This document shows, in pieces, positions 21,012 to 33,119 of a stretch of 64,000 nucleotides of DNA. The notes under the pieces were generated by a model, which was not told where the DNA came from, ran no database searches, and saw nothing but the letters and a program-made list of their open reading frames with translations. Where the stretch lies: assembly GCF_010093595.1 (NCBI RefSeq), contig NW_022985441.1:1881162-1945161 (forward strand), in the 5' to 3' direction. The translations under genes and the position numbers were made by a program. The first letter of the stretch is position 1, and the number at the start of each line of letters is the position of its first letter. The DNA is from Mytilinidion resinicola (lineage: Eukaryota; Ascomycota; Dothideomycetes; Mytilinidiales; Mytilinidiaceae).

Positions 21012-22195
21012 ATGGCTCTAGGTGTCGTCGGGGCTTCTGTTTGTCTACTAGTGTTTCTCGCAATTTTATCGCTAGATATTATGGGCTTTCTCTCGTGGAA
21101 AAACCAATTCCCAGTGGATGGAAAGGCAAGTCGGTATGGAATGATGGGACTGAGTGAATGTAGCTAACTTTGTAATAGACCGTCCTTCTTACTGGCGGCT
21201 CACAGGGAATGGGGAGAGGACTTGGCAAGCTGCTTGCACAAAAAGGCGCAAATGTAATCATAGTCGCGCGGGACGTCAAGAAGCTGCAAGCAGCAGTCGA
21301 ATATATCTCTGTCCGAAGCCTCGTTTTACCACTACGATACAAACCCTAACACTCCCAGGCCGCCGCCAAAAGCCAGACCCAGCGATTCCATTACATCGCT
21401 GCCGATGTCACTTCAGAGGCAGAGAATATTCGGCTTCTCGAGGAAGCTACGACATGGAACAATGGCCAAACACCCGAAATCGTTTGGGCGAATGCCGGCG
21501 CTGCAAAGCCGGGCCTTTTCCTTGAGACACCCCTCGAGACAATGCGCAGGCAGATGGATATAAATTACTGGGCAGCTGTATACCTAGCGCACACGACTTT
21601 GAAGAACTGGCTCTACCCCTCCGACGCTTCGGCCCACAGCACAACCATCCAAGCTCCGCGTCACTTCATCATTACCTCCTCCAGTGTCGCTTGGTGCAAT
21701 ATTGCTGGCTATGGCACATATGGGCCTGCCAAAGCTGCTCTCCGCTCTATCTCAGACTCGCTGCGCTCTGAATTGAACCTCTACAACGGCGCTCGCCGTT
21801 CTACTGCCACGACTACCAAGCCCGCTCCTTACGACGTCAAGATCCATGCTGTATACCCTGGGTCTATTCTTTCTCCAGGTCTCGAACTCGAAAACCAATC
21901 AAAGCACCCAGTGACACATGAACTAGAAGCGTCGGATCCGCACCAGACAGAAGACGAGGTCGCGGCTGCAGCGATAAAAGGGTTAGAAAGAGGCGATTAT
22001 ATGATTGCGACGAATTGGTTGGGACAGCTCATGAGAGTGAGTGGGATGCAAGGGAGCCCGAGGGATAGCTTGCTTTGGGATACAGTTGGGCAATGCATTA
22101 CAAGCATTGCGTGGTTGTTTATTGGGCCCGACATGGAGGGCAAAGTGTGGAACTGGGGCAAGAAGAACGGGATGCCTGCTGCGCCGAAGTCTTGA
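21012..22195 (+). CDS. TSC10: 3-ketodihydrosphingosine reductase
   Basis: Second enzyme of sphingolipid synthesis in the ER membrane, reducing 3-ketosphinganine with NADPH. Exons 21012-21125, 21179-21310 and 21359-22195 give 360 aa. An N-terminal membrane anchor (about residues 3-25) precedes PVDGKTVLLTGGSQGMGRGL, the cofactor motif. The active-site region reads ITSSSVAWCNIAGYGTYGPAKAA (Ser, Tyr, Lys), then VYPGSILSPGLE. Another hydrophobic segment lies near the C-terminus (CITSIAWLFIGPDM). Intron 1 needs a GC donor (AAG|GCAAGT, acceptor AATAG, branch GCTAAC); no GT donor keeps the frame. Intron 2 has an unusual GTCCGA donor but a good CCTAAC branch. Confidence 0.94.
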
Positions 22196-22699
22196 GTCGA
22201 GTTGAAAATCGCGACGTCAATTTGGAGAGCTTAATGGTTTGTATGATCTTCACGGTATGTTGGTCCTTGTTCCTCAGTGTCGAGCGACGCTCAAGCCTTC
22301 ATATCCATGTGTCCTCAAATAATTTTGAGCATAATAGCAACTCATCTCATAAACGTATATCACTCAAGCATTGGGAACATCTGTTGTTTGATTGTATCCA
22401 TTGTTTTTGATTTCTCGCCAGTGCGGCGGATGCTATATACCATTTCCAGTACTTTGGCTTCGTACTGATAGCCAGCCCAGCTCACACCGAGCAAATTACC
22501 ATTACACCCGCATATCCAATGCAGGACCCTAATACCCGCCCAGACCGACCGATGGTATGACCCGACCTGACCAGAGCTCCGAAACTCGCAGATGATGCAA
22601 CGCTTATCAAGACAGTGAAGACGCACGCCCTTCCTCCAGAATGCAACGCTCACTCAGAGCTTTTTGTGGGAAGGGAACAGTGGGGACATAGAGACACGC
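22196..22699. other. Convergent 3' intergenic
   Basis: 3' flanks of TSC10 and of the GPI-anchored protein gene. No other signal. Confidence 0.5.
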
Positions 22700-23227
22700 T
22701 TATAGGAACGCAGCCATGAAGGCACCGACACCAACAACGGCACCGGTCAGTGCCTGCATCGTCGCTGCAGCACCGGTGCTCGTCGCCGAGCCAGTACCGC
22801 TCGCGCCAGTTCCAGTTGCCTTGTTGCCCGTGGGTGTGGCAGTGGTGTGGCCCTTGCTATCCGTCAACACCTGGGAGCTGCTGCTCGCCTTAGGCGTCAG
22901 TATGCTAGTGGTCGCGTTGCCGACGCTGACAACGATGGTGGTGGTCGAGTTGGTGCCCTGGCCTTGCACGACAGTGTTGAAGCCGGATGCGAGAGCGGGG
23001 AGTGTCGCGACGGCGGGTTGGGAGGTGATGACAGCCGGCTGGGTGGTGACGACGGTGGGTTGGGAGGTCACAACGCTCCATTGGCCGGTGACGACGCCGC
23101 CGGAGCCGGTGATGGAGAGGAGGGAGGTGTTGGGGTTGTCGTTGGAGACGACAGAGGCGCTAGAGGAGTCTGCGGCCATGGCGGCGGCAGCCAGGAAGGG
23201 GACTGAGAGGATGGTTGAGGCACGCAT
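22700..23227 (-). CDS. Small Ser/Thr-rich GPI-anchored cell-wall protein
   Basis: 175 aa without introns. Signal peptide at residues 1-19 (MRASTILSVPFLAAAAMAA). A mid-section of near-repeats VVTSQP, VVTTQP, VITSQP follows, then a Ser/Thr/Gly-rich stalk and a hydrophobic C-terminus (LTGAVVGVGAFMAAFL) preceded by small residues, as in a GPI-attachment signal. I recognise no catalytic domain. A longer frame exists upstream, but the first 81 codons look like 5' UTR and the signal peptide fixes the start. Probable role: wall or surface protein. Confidence 0.8.
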   Translation of the reverse strand: MRASTILSVPFLAAAAMAADSSSASVVSNDNPNTSLLSITGSGGVVTGQWSVVTSQPTVVTTQPAVITSQPAVATLPALASGFNTVVQGQGTNSTTTIVVSVGNATTSILTPKASSSSQVLTDSKGHTTATPTGNKATGTGASGTGSATSTGAAATMQALTGAVVGVGAFMAAFL

Positions 23228-25730
23228 GTTGACTTGTTTGAAAGTTTGTGTGGGAGGTGTTTGTTTGTTCAGTGGAGTGAGGGTAAGGTTGGTGAACGAA
23301 GGCAGTGAACTGTTTGTTTGTGTGGAATGACTTCGAACTTGCAGTGATAATGAGAGCAACGAAAGAAGAGGACACACAACCTTCTTTAATAGTTGCAGCA
23401 AGTGGTCAGAGCAGAGCCGCAGCGAAAGGAGGCAGGACGCGAGACTAATAGAGGCCCGTGTTGACTCCAATGCCCCCCTGCGCCACCCCAGCTCCTAGCA
23501 ACGGCGCATCCCCAGCCCTCGCACGGAACACGCAATTATTGACCATTTCTCCCGCTCTCCGGCCCAGTCAAAATGCCCCGTGGAAATCTATTAGCGAATT
23601 TCTACTTCTGCATGCAACCTTCCCGTCTCTGCGTACGAGCCGGGAGCCGGCGCTGCGTCGTGATGCGCAAAATCGAGTGGTTGCTGGGTGCTCGAGAGGC
23701 GGGTTCGTGTCCCGCCTCGCATTACAACGCGTCTTCGGACCTCTCCCGCCCCGTGCGTTTCGAAATTTCTAGCACGGCGGGGAACGCTAGAGAATGGACC
23801 AGCCCGCCGCCACCGTTCGTTCGTTTCTGCGGGAACAGGCCTTCGGGAAGTCGTGGCATGGCAACCACTCATTCACACAGTACCAACCTGCCGTTGATGA
23901 GGCTGGGGCACAGTAGAGAAAGGAAAACGGGAAGGGGAGAGGACAAACAACAGCCCCTTTTCTCCTGACGTGACATCCAGCAACCCGTCAACACGATATT
24001 GACCCTTGGACCCTCTTTCAGCGCACAAGCTTCCGCAATGCAGAGAGGGCATTGCGTATCCTGGTCTAAGAATAGATGTGCAGGATCTTCGCTCAGCGCC
24101 GGGGGGTCGAGATTTTATGCAACTAATGCGGCTTGGGGATAGCGGGCTGTGCCACAGCGCCGACACCTCACAGGAATTGGCGATGGCAGACAACAAGTGG
24201 TGAGGGAGGTGGGGCTTGCCACATTCCAATAGTTTTGTTGAAGCGCTTCTGCTTTATCGATTGTGCCGCGAGGGTTTTGGGAGGGTGGTGTGGTGGGCCG
24301 GCCAGGGGGCTCGTATTCAGCACCTGACTGACTCCTTGGGCTTTGGAGAATGGTGTCAGCGTTGTCAATATTAGGCGTGCGCATTGCGTGGCTGTCTTTG
24401 ATGTCGTCTCCGATTGATGAAGGCTTAGAAAAAAGGCGAAGAAAGGCCCCATTTCGTAACTCCACCAGATGTGAACTGGGATGAAGGTTGACCAATTCGC
24501 ACAGCCTCTTGTGTTACGAAGGTCAGCGTAAGCACGATCGCGGAATTCCTCAACTAATTCGTTCTTTCTCTTCTAATATCGAAACCAACCCTCAGAATTT
24601 TCATATCAGTGTCTACTTGAGAGAGAAACTACGGAAAAGGGCTATAAAAAAAACTAGATGCTATATATGAATGTCTTTTGTTCCGCAACAAGTATCCAAA
24701 GTCAACGTACCCCCAGACATCCATCTTTGCAGACTACTAGCTGGCGCATTCATCCAGTTTCATATTAACCCAAGCATGGTTTCCCGACCTCAGGACAGCA
24801 TGAAATGGTCACAAGCTTCTTGAGATCAATATCTCTTTGTCAAGATACCTTTGTACTTCCCCAAAGAACTTCCATGACCCAAGTAAGGCCACCGAACATG
24901 ATTAACACGACAATCTCTGGTGATAAGGCCTTCGGTTCTCAAGACGCGTCACGCATTGCATTAACCGGAGGCCTGAAGGCTTAGAGCACGCGAGCGACCC
25001 ACCATCCTGAACATAGCTGACGGTTGCGAAACTTGATAGACAAGTTCCGATCCGCCTATCTAGGACACCCTCAGAGCATACACGGGTTCTGATAAGTATT
25101 GGCAATGGGAAAAGTGTAGAGTGGCTATAGACGAGAGTGTATCCAAGGCTGCTCCCGGGTAGGTTCTTCGTATTGTTAACATCGTTTGCACAGAAGTCTA
25201 ATCTGGACGCTGAAACTTCGTTGCTAGAACATGAAACTGGTAATCGGACTCAAGGAAAATGTTCGAGCTCGGTGGCTGCGACATATTGGGCTGCTTCAGA
25301 CAGGAAAAAATCGATGGCCGCGATCGTTTGGACTGGAGTGCCTTTTGGACGCTGATTTGGAATCGCCAAAGTCGACGACTGGAAATCGGGCTCGTGAAAT
25401 CGGGCTTTGAGTGGTATGGACGAAGGCACTGTCCAGAGTGCTTTAATATCGCAGATTTCTTTCCAGGCCAAAGCACCACGAAGTCTTGAAATAGACGCAG
25501 CAACCAAGGGCTAAGACAACTGCAATGCTGTTTGACCTTCTTTCTTCTTCGAGTGTAGGTATTATCCATTCATTCCACATCTTCCATCATATTCCCATAT
25601 CCATCAGGCCACACTCCCCTCGTTTAGACATCATTACCAGTAATATGTACAACATAAGAAAGTTCCAAACCAGACTCTTTCGTTGTGCTGAACAGCATCA
25701 AGCCACAGCCTCTACTCCGCACACCTCACA
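23228..25730. other. Long intergenic region; one possible gene remnant
   Basis: 2.5 kb without a supported gene. A minus-strand frame at 25250-25507 has fairly protein-like composition (contains HEPDFQSSTLAIPNQRPKG) but no start, no partner exons and no family I recognise, so it may be a fragment. A T-arm-like hairpin at 23700-23716 was rejected as tRNA. The rest shows nothing. Confidence 0.4.
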
Positions 25731-26612
25731 TCAAAATAACGCAAGTAGCAGCCCAAGCACCGCAAGCCCCCACGACCTCTCCCGCGTGCTCGCCGCCGCC
25801 TGCATATTCTCGAACGGGCTGCCGTTATCCGTCGGCCCGGCCTTCTTCGAGCTTTTCGTCGATGTGACCGTCTGCTCTGCCTGCTGCGGCCCTGTCGTCG
25901 CGGCGGGCGCGGTGGTACTGCTATCCAGCGGACTCGCTGACACCACAAGCGTGCTCTGCTCAAAAGTCGTAGTTTCAGCCGCACCGCCGGCAACACTCGT
26001 CTCCGGATTCCCATAAACCACCGTACTGGGCTCCACAACCACTGGAATGATCACATACACCGTAGACCCCTGGCTATCCGTTCGGGTCTCTGTGATTGTA
26101 GACGTATACGTGCTCGTAATATAGTCCTGCGATTTATCTGTATGGTGGTGCTTCTCCGAAGCGGGTTTCGCGGTGGATTTAGCTTTAGGGGAAGCGGTTT
26201 GGGTGGCGCAATTCTCCACGCTCTTAATGATGGAGCTGGGGATTGGCTGGTGGACGGTGTTACAGAGCATTTCGAGAGGTCCTAGGAAGAGCTGCACGTC
26301 CCAGTCCTCCGAGTTGCAGTCAGAGCGCGCGCAGGAGACGGTGTCGGTTAGGAAGGTGCCTTTGCTTGCTTTACAGATGCCTGTGGGTCCCACGATCAGC
26401 ATTCAGTACTTTGTATACGAGCTATAGGTGGAGCGAGAGTATACACGCGTCTCGAGAGTTGGAAGATGCGTACATGGCAGGTCCCATCCGTCACAGTTTA
26501 GATTCGTTTCCGCGACGCACGATCGCCAGCATTTTGGTAGACTGTCTACGAGCCCGAAGTCTGCGGATACTGAGGCGAGGAAGGCGAAAGCTGAGATGAT
26601 TGAGAGGAGCAT
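25731..26612 (-). CDS. CFEM-like GPI-anchored surface protein
   Basis: Exons 26474-26612 and 25731-26380 (93-nt intron) give 262 aa. Signal peptide MLLSIISAFAFLASVSA is followed by a Cys-rich module. Cysteines occur in LPKCWRSC, LNCDGWDLPC|IC, VSCARSDC and MLCNTV (residues about 28-95), the spacing of the eight-cysteine CFEM fold, though without a perfect match to the classic D-C-x-C core. A Ser/Thr-rich stalk with TSTYTSTITETRTDSQG and a hydrophobic tail (SWGLAVLGLLLALF) indicate a GPI anchor. CFEM proteins bind heme or act at the host or substrate interface; which applies here is unknown. The intron splits a Cys codon (T|GC), which restores the pattern. Confidence 0.82.
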
Positions 26613-27542
26613 CTTCGCGCGAGCTTCAACTCTCACGGAGAGGGCGCTTCCCAGATTCCAGTGGGGGCAAACAGTGCGAGGCTGAAAGGTAAAATATAGA
26701 CACAGAACGAACGACCACAATTGACGGAAGAGACAGAAAAAGAGAGAGAGGGAGAAGTGAGGTTGTATACCACAGGTGGCCACCCTACAAACAGGCTTCA
26801 AGGCTGTGCAGCACGCCCCCGTGTTCTGGTGAGCTGAGAGGCAAGCATCCCCTCGGCTGCCTGCATGCATCTCGTGGCTGGCCTCTCGCAGCCAACGCCG
26901 AGCCCAGTCCAGCCCGAGTTTGTTTCTGATCTCCGCCCTCCGACGATCCTGTCATAACACGGCGTAGCCATGCACTCGCCGTCCCGGGAAAGGCGGCGAT
27001 CGGCTGTGTTTCAGGATGCCGGATCTTGGCTCCAGTTGCCGTGCGTCTTCGGCTTGTAGCGTGTGATTGGGTCGCTGGACGGCTGGTGCTGGATTTGGGT
27101 GGGTTTAGGGCTCAAGGGTCTCTTTAGACGTCAATTTAAAAGTCGCAGGGGCACAGGGGTCTGATATCTGCATGAAGCTCTTCATGTCGCGTTTATGTGT
27201 ACTAGTTGTATTGCGCGTGTGTGGCTGGTAGCCTTGGATGACGAGACTACATCAACTGGAAGCAGATCTTGTGAGCACCTGAATCAGCACGCAATTCGGG
27301 AGGTGAGGAAAGAGCTGCTAAGACAGTAGCGTCTAAGGAGCCAGACGAGGATGTTGACCTGAAGTGTAAGAGCCTTTCATCATCGGTTTTGGTACAGTTT
27401 CCTGCCACTGTTGTGGAAGACTTGTTCAGAAGAAAGTTGGGATTGATTCTCTACGAAATGCAACCACTAATGAGCGTTCCATTAGAACCGTGTAGCTTGC
27501 GGATTCTGGACCTATTCTAGAAGGATGCGCGCTGGCCTAAGT
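26613..27542. other. Intergenic, no gene seen
   Basis: 5' flank of the CFEM-like gene and 3' flank of the first BTB gene. AG-rich tract (AGAGAGAGAGG) near 26740. Confidence 0.5.
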
Positions 27543-28588
27543 TCATCCATAACGACACCAGCACCGGCTGGTCTCTCGAAAGTGTAGGTAGCCGAGTTCA
27601 GGGATGTTCGATTCACCATCGGATAGCACTTTGGGTTTCCTAAATCCACTAGTGGCTAGCTGCTTCCCGTTGCAATGATGACACACGTCCACTACTTGGA
27701 AGTCGTGAATATGAGCCGTGGCATGCTTACTCAAAGCAAAAAAGCAGTCGCTGCTGAACTCCCCGCCCTCCATCAGTAGCTTTTGGATTGAGCTTTCGCA
27801 GTCCTGTTTGGAAATTTCGGAATGGCAGGCAACCATAACCTGAACCAGGGCATCTGGGAGTTCACGGTCGCTAGAGGGGGTGCAATCGTAGGTAGCGCGA
27901 ACGACCTCCGGGAACCAATCCTTATTCCACTCGCCACTTGTAACATCTAGAAATCGTTCTTTGGCCAGCTTTTGGAGGCAAGGGACATCGTATTTGTGAC
28001 CGATCTCGTAGACCTTAACGTGGTGGAGTGCCTGCATGCCGTCCGGAGCTTTCAGAAAGGTGTAGTCGCGGGTATATGCAAATTGTAACATCGACTTGAC
28101 AGCAGCGGGAGCGTCGTGACTGAGGTCGATTACTCCATCAGACTGTTCCTATAAAGTGAAAGCTAGTTAGCTGTGACCCTCGTTTGAAGCTGAGAGTCTT
28201 GCGATGCGACATTCACCTTGAAGCCCCTGCTGCACGCATTATGGAAGAACTTGATCTGGGTGCAGAGAATGACCCGGTGGACCTTGTAGGTTACGTCTCT
28301 GCAGCGGATTTGAAGGTCGCTGAACTCTCCCGAACTCAATAAGCTGTGCCAAGGTTACTGTCAGCAAGAGCTAGTACAACGCTTCGCCACCGTCTGAGGT
28401 GGCCAGTAAGTTAACAGCTCAGCCAGAATGATGAACTACCACCTCTTTCAGATTCCTCAAAATAGATCGAGGGATGTCAAGCGGCGATAGGCAGGTGCTT
28501 ACACACTTGTAGTGAGACGGTGTAGAGCGACAGCTATTATGCATACTTACCCCGATACATTGAGGACGATGCCTTCGGGACTCGGCAT
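27543..28588 (-). CDS. BTB/POZ domain protein, copy 1
   Basis: Exons 28551-28588, 28217-28343 and 27543-28148 give 256 aa. The BTB domain starts near residue 10: SGLLSSGEFSDLQIRCRD, VTYKVHRVILCTQIKFFHNA, GVIDLSHDAPAAVKSMLQFA, YTRDY, then VYEIGHKYDVPCLQKLAKERF. These are the standard fungal BTB blocks (SD..I, HR.IL, F...F.E, Y..ADKY). C-terminally there is a CxxC pair (VCHHC). BTB domains dimerise or recruit cullin-3; the partner is unknown. The first intron is 207 nt, much longer than the matching 49-nt intron of copy 2. Exon phases otherwise match copy 2, showing a tandem duplication. Confidence 0.82.
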
Positions 28589-29181
28589 CGTAGCTACGAC
28601 AGCCACCACGGCTGTGCTTGATGGTCAAGGCGAGAGAGTAGTGTGTTGAAAGAGTCAAGGACGGCAACGAAGTTGTAGATAAGTGAGATAGAAAGCACAG
28701 ATGTGGGGCGTCGCTAGCGCCTTCAAGCGAGGTGAATAGGCGGAGGAGAATTATGTCATGAGTGAAGTGGAATCGCAGCGGCCAATGCTTCACTCGTCAA
28801 CCTTGCGCGCCACCGTCCAAGGCGGCTCAACGAGTCACTGGGCTGTGCAGAAGTGTGTTGTTCAGAGTTTTTAAAAGAGGTTAAAGAACCTCAGGCGGCA
28901 GTAAGGTGTAAATAGACCTATGACAAGATGTTGCATGAGGAGGACATAAAGGAGCCGGATCTCAAAAGTCGATGTCTTTTTGAAGTCACAGCAAGAAAGG
29001 AATCAGGATGAGAACTCGACCATAGAATGAGCGTGTCTGGGAAACACTACACAGCAGCGGCGCATCCAAACACAGACCAGGTACCTCTTCAGCAGGCCGA
29101 TAAACCTATGTTTAACGACTAGGCCCCTTGAACTCATGCTTTTTCGTATCCAGGCACTTCGTTCTCGGTCCAACAATCCTC
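28589..29181. other. Intergenic between BTB copies
   Basis: 5' flank of copy 1 and 3' flank of copy 2. No coding signal. Confidence 0.5.
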
Positions 29182-30072
29182 TTAGCTTTCAGGCTCGCGC
29201 CTCAATAGACAAAGATCGCAAACGTCCTCCTCCACCCACATGAAGCCTGTTGAAAGCGCCTCAATCCCGTCCTCTGTCGTCTTGAGGCCGCATTCAGGAC
29301 ATACATATACCTCCTCAAACTTCTTCACATCCCCGTTATACAGGTCGCTCATCTTAGCGAAGCAATCGCTCGCAAAGTCTGGAATCTCCGCCATCAGTAC
29401 CCGAAGTGGGCTGCTGCTGTCTTGTTCCATGATGCTGGAGTGGTTGTTCCCGACGATGGCGACCATAATATTGCGTAGTCCACGGTCACTTGTGTATGTA
29501 AATTCGCAGACTTCCCGGACTATATCGGCGAACCAGTCCGCCTTCCCCATATCGTGAAGGAAAGGTCTAATTCGAAGCTCGGTCAACGCTTTGAGCCCCG
29601 TGAATTCGTACTACGAAGCCATTGCGTAGGCCTTGACGTGATGCAGCGTGTGGGCATACGTCTTCGGTAGTGGTGATGAAATCGGAGCTTCCGGAGTGGT
29701 GTAGTCAAAAGTGTACGCATATTCTAGCATCGATGCGACGGTAGCAGGGTTGTCGTGGCTGAGGTCAATTACGCCCTCTTCGGCTTGCTGTATCGATTAC
29801 CATTAGCATCATATTCCCTTGTAATTGATCTCGATTGTGGTGGATATGAGCTTACCTTGAACCCCGAGCTACACGCTTTGTCAAAGAATTTGATCTGGGG
29901 GCATAGAACCATCCGGTGAACCATGTAAGTGGTGTCGTTACAGCGGACCTCGAGGTCGCTGTATTTCGCAGAGTTCATGTAGCTCCTCCACTTAGTGAGA
30001 GCGTATAAACGATAGGGTCTGGGTAGAAACTTACCCCGATACGTCGAGCACTATGCGTTTAAAGACCGACAT
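29182..30072 (-). pseudogene. BTB/POZ domain protein, copy 2, one nonsense codon
   Basis: Exons 30035-30072, 29856-29985 and 29182-29787 would encode 257 aa and align to copy 1 with the same exon phases (first exon also 38 nt, ending VSG). Conserved blocks: SAKYSDLEVRCNDTTYMVHR, CPQIKFFDKACSSGFK, EEGVIDLSHDNPATVASMLE, HHVKAYAMAS. The next codon is TAG (29611-29613), where copy 1 has Lys in HKYDVP, and the frame then continues normally (YEFTGLKALTELR) to a CxxC pair and the natural stop. It could still yield a truncated BTB domain. A sequencing error or readthrough cannot be excluded. Confidence 0.75.
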
Positions 30073-30465
30073 TTTAGCCACGCAAGCTAAACCAGGCCCC
30101 CCTCCATGCGATTGGCGATCAAGGTGAGGAGGATGTGAAGAGAGTGCAGTAGATTTGACAGAGGGATCAAGTAGAAATTACAGAGGCTTCGCGCGGCTAG
30201 CGCGCCCGAGCATGTGGCTGTGACGTTGAAGCTAGGTTTCGTGACCACCGCAGACCAGCGCGCATAACTTTATGCAGAGGAAAGTGTAGGGCTTTAGAAT
30301 CCTTTCACTATGGAAAAACAAGCGATTGGAGAACCGATCAAGAGAAGATGATTGCTACTCCACTATTTAAAGGCATACCCAAGAAACCTTCACCTTCCTA
30401 CAGTGAATGTTCTACTACTGCACAACCAACAATCGATGTCCTGCGCACCGCCATCAGGTGACCAG
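30073..30465. other. Intergenic
   Basis: 5' flank of BTB copy 2 and 3' flank of the CHRD pseudogene. No feature seen. Confidence 0.5.
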
Positions 30466-31134
30466 TTAACGAGATAGCTGTCCACGGACGGTACCTGGCA
30501 CGGCTAAGCTGGAATGCATATCAGTGAAGAAAGCCTCTGCATTTTCCTCGATCTGCTTGATGTGGAACCCATCCGCGGTGTCAACACCCACAACCAGAAC
30601 GCCAGTCTTGAACGGGCCCTTCAAGCAACCCACACTGTTGCGAACAGGCCCATCATCCATCGGGTTCGGGAACGCAAGTCTATATTCATATGCTAGCACT
30701 TGCCTACAATCAGGAGTCAACTGGACTACGTCCTTACCTCGGTGTCTAGCCATGCCCTTGAGGTCCTTGGTGGATGCGCGTGACAGTCTGCGCAGGGCTC
30801 ACGTACTCGCCCTTGAAGCCTTTCAGGGTAATGTCGTAGCAAATAACATTATCCTTGGAGTTGATGCCGTAGCTGTAGTAGCCAATGGCACCCTTAAGAC
30901 CGCCGGTGGCAACGCTGATATAACTGACGGAAAGCTGTTAGTGTCTGCTCCCGGCTCCATATATTGCGGCATCTCACTTTACGACCTGCTTGGGGGTCGC
31001 GATGACGTTGTAGGTGGAGGTGAACTCGAAAACCTCCTTCTGGTGCTTGTCCTTCTAGGACTTGTCTCCTTACCCTAGGTGGGAATTGCTGTGGTGGTGA
31101 GGGCTAGGGCAAGGGTGATAAAAGCGGCCTTCAT
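30466..31134 (-). pseudogene. CHRD-domain secreted protein, broken
   Basis: The body matches fungal CHRD proteins: FEFTSTYNVIATPKQVV, intron 30924-30977 (CTAAC branch), then NYISVATGGLKGAIGYYSYG, YDITLKGFKGEYVSPAQ, IHQGPQGHG-stop-TPR, intron 30680-30737, then LAFPNPMDDGPVRNSVGCLK, and an end DMHSSLAVPGTVRGQL, the usual C-terminus with NxHSxxxPxGxxRGQL. A signal-peptide-like start (MKAAFITLALALTTTA) lies at 31134. Breaks: TAG 31055-31057 and TAG 30746-30748 in the body frame, TAG 31075-31077 in the start frame, and the start frame does not connect to the body, implying an indel or lost exon. CHRD proteins are secreted; their exact role is unclear. Confidence 0.75.
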
Positions 31135-33119
31135 TTTGATGATAGTGAAGCTTGAATAGTATTGAGATGCAGAGAGCGTTGAGATGGTTTGATGAGAAGG
31201 TGCTTAAGTTGTTTTGGGTGGGGAAGGGAATATAAGATAGGATGAAGATGCTTTATAGTAAATCTTGACTTACAACCACTCCTACTCTCACAAGAGCATT
31301 ACGCAACATGCCACAACACTGCACCCTCACTTCGCACTAATTCACAGAAAACCAATTCCCGATAACAGAAGATGACCAACATGTCATTGAGCTGGTTACG
31401 GTTGAAGAGGCTGGATTGAATACTTGGCGACAGCGGAACCCCTAGGCGGAATTACGGGAAAACTTGGCGGAGGTGCGGGAGAGCTTAGCGGATTCGAATT
31501 GAGAGTCCAAGTGTCCATGGAAGTGCTGAAATGGACTTTCAAATCTGAAGTCCAGTCGGCAAGCCTCCGACAAATAGATTCCAAGAAAGAAAATGAAGCT
31601 AGGCAAGGAATAGTGCGACATCCGGTGGACAATAGCCAAGAGCATTGTGGCGGAGTATTTAGGTTGGCTTTGCACATCACTCGCGTTGACTTTGAAGTTG
31701 TGAAGCTTGGAGAGGATTGAGGTGGTAAGGCTTCTGTTCGTAGCATTAAATGACGATGGAGGCGCCCTAATATTCTCCCCTTATTTTGCCGGGGCAAATA
31801 TAAGGACCTTGGGTGCTTGGAGACAATTGGCAAGATATCTGCAAGGGCTCAACTCACATACTGGAAGATACCGAAATTCCTTGGGTGTTGCTCTAGATTG
31901 GTAGGGATGTGGCGTGCCGAATAGTCCGGACTTGCTGATTTTTGCGGAGAAAGAGTCGCGAAGGACCAGAAACGCGGAAAAAAGATCCAGTAGCATCTAT
32001 CCTCTGACGAACGGAGGAACCGAACTCCTCGCAGCATTTTGCCTATCCATGTGTACTTGCTTGTTTGATGGTTGTTGCAAGGCCTAAGTTTACCCAATTC
32101 TCGTATAGGCAATAGAGCCCTTCACCGCCGTTTTGTCTACTCACCTCAGAATCAGCAGACCCACAAAGTATATCGACCGCACCTTCGCACAATGACTTTA
32201 TACAAAGGTAGCAACCATCGTGTAGATGTCAGGCGTCGAAAACAAAGAGGGATAAAAGAACAGGTTGACATTCGATGCTTCCTGAGTGATTTCAATATCC
32301 TGAGAGACTCTTTCTCCCACGTCTCAATTCCGGCTTGACTAACACTTGCGAAGCTCGATACAAGGGTAGAATAGAGAGAGACAAGATGAAGATGCGATTC
32401 AGCGAGGGCCCAGGACTTCTGAGCGGTGGTCCCACGGTTGAGCACCCACGCCGTCGTGGACCCGGAAGCACGCCGAGGAGACCACCTGGGCATGAGGTCA
32501 TAGACAGCAGGGCCGCCTCTGCCCATGCCAGATGGAGCTGAAAGCCCCAGAGTCCGAATGAGCAAGACCCTTGCATAAACTTACAGCCATATTGGAGCGT
32601 TTCTGACAGGTACCCGCCACTGCTCACCTATCGAAACCCACGAAGCAACTGCAGGGCCGTCTGTTGAGGGCACGGATCGGACTGGGCTTGCATCAGCCCT
32701 GCGCCCCCCCGCGCGATCGGATCGGGCGCAGTCACGCGGCACCAAGGTGCGAGTCGTGAACGAGGCGCTTGATCCAGCCGAATCACACGACAATGAGGTT
32801 GTCAACGGAAATAAAAGAGGGTGTTGAGACGGCGCCGAAGAAGCTCGGCGAGAAAGAGGTGATCGCAGACAGGTCGGCCGAGTCGGCATGTAAAATTGCA
32901 ACCATTGGAGAGCCATCTCTCGCAGGGACGGATGCCGGAAGCGCCGGTCTTTTGGGTGGGCATCGACGCCCATGACGCCTGCACTCAGGGCTGCCCTGTA
33001 CCCTTACCGTGGCTCTCTTTCTTCTGCCATGCTTCTGCACTTACCCAAGCCACAAAGAACTCTCCACATTCTGTAACCGCCGCCCGTTGAACCCAAGCTA
33101 TACGAAACAACACTACACC
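31135..33119. other. Long intergenic region, no gene seen
   Basis: 2 kb. Overlapping minus-strand frames at 31.4-31.8 kb and 32.1-32.6 kb have no domain and no matching splice sites. The last 100 bases are the leader of the next gene (AAACAACACTACACC before the ATG). Confidence 0.45.

Noticed and set aside
23659..23726. tRNA-like hairpin: ATGCG...CGCAT ends and a perfect GCGGG-TTCGTGT-CCCGC T arm
   Set aside because: The T loop lacks A58, the last two acceptor pairs fail, and no anticodon or D arm can be formed.
31396..31833. Minus-strand 145-codon frame
   Set aside because: Three overlapping frames with equal quality, no family, no leader; not distinguishable from chance.
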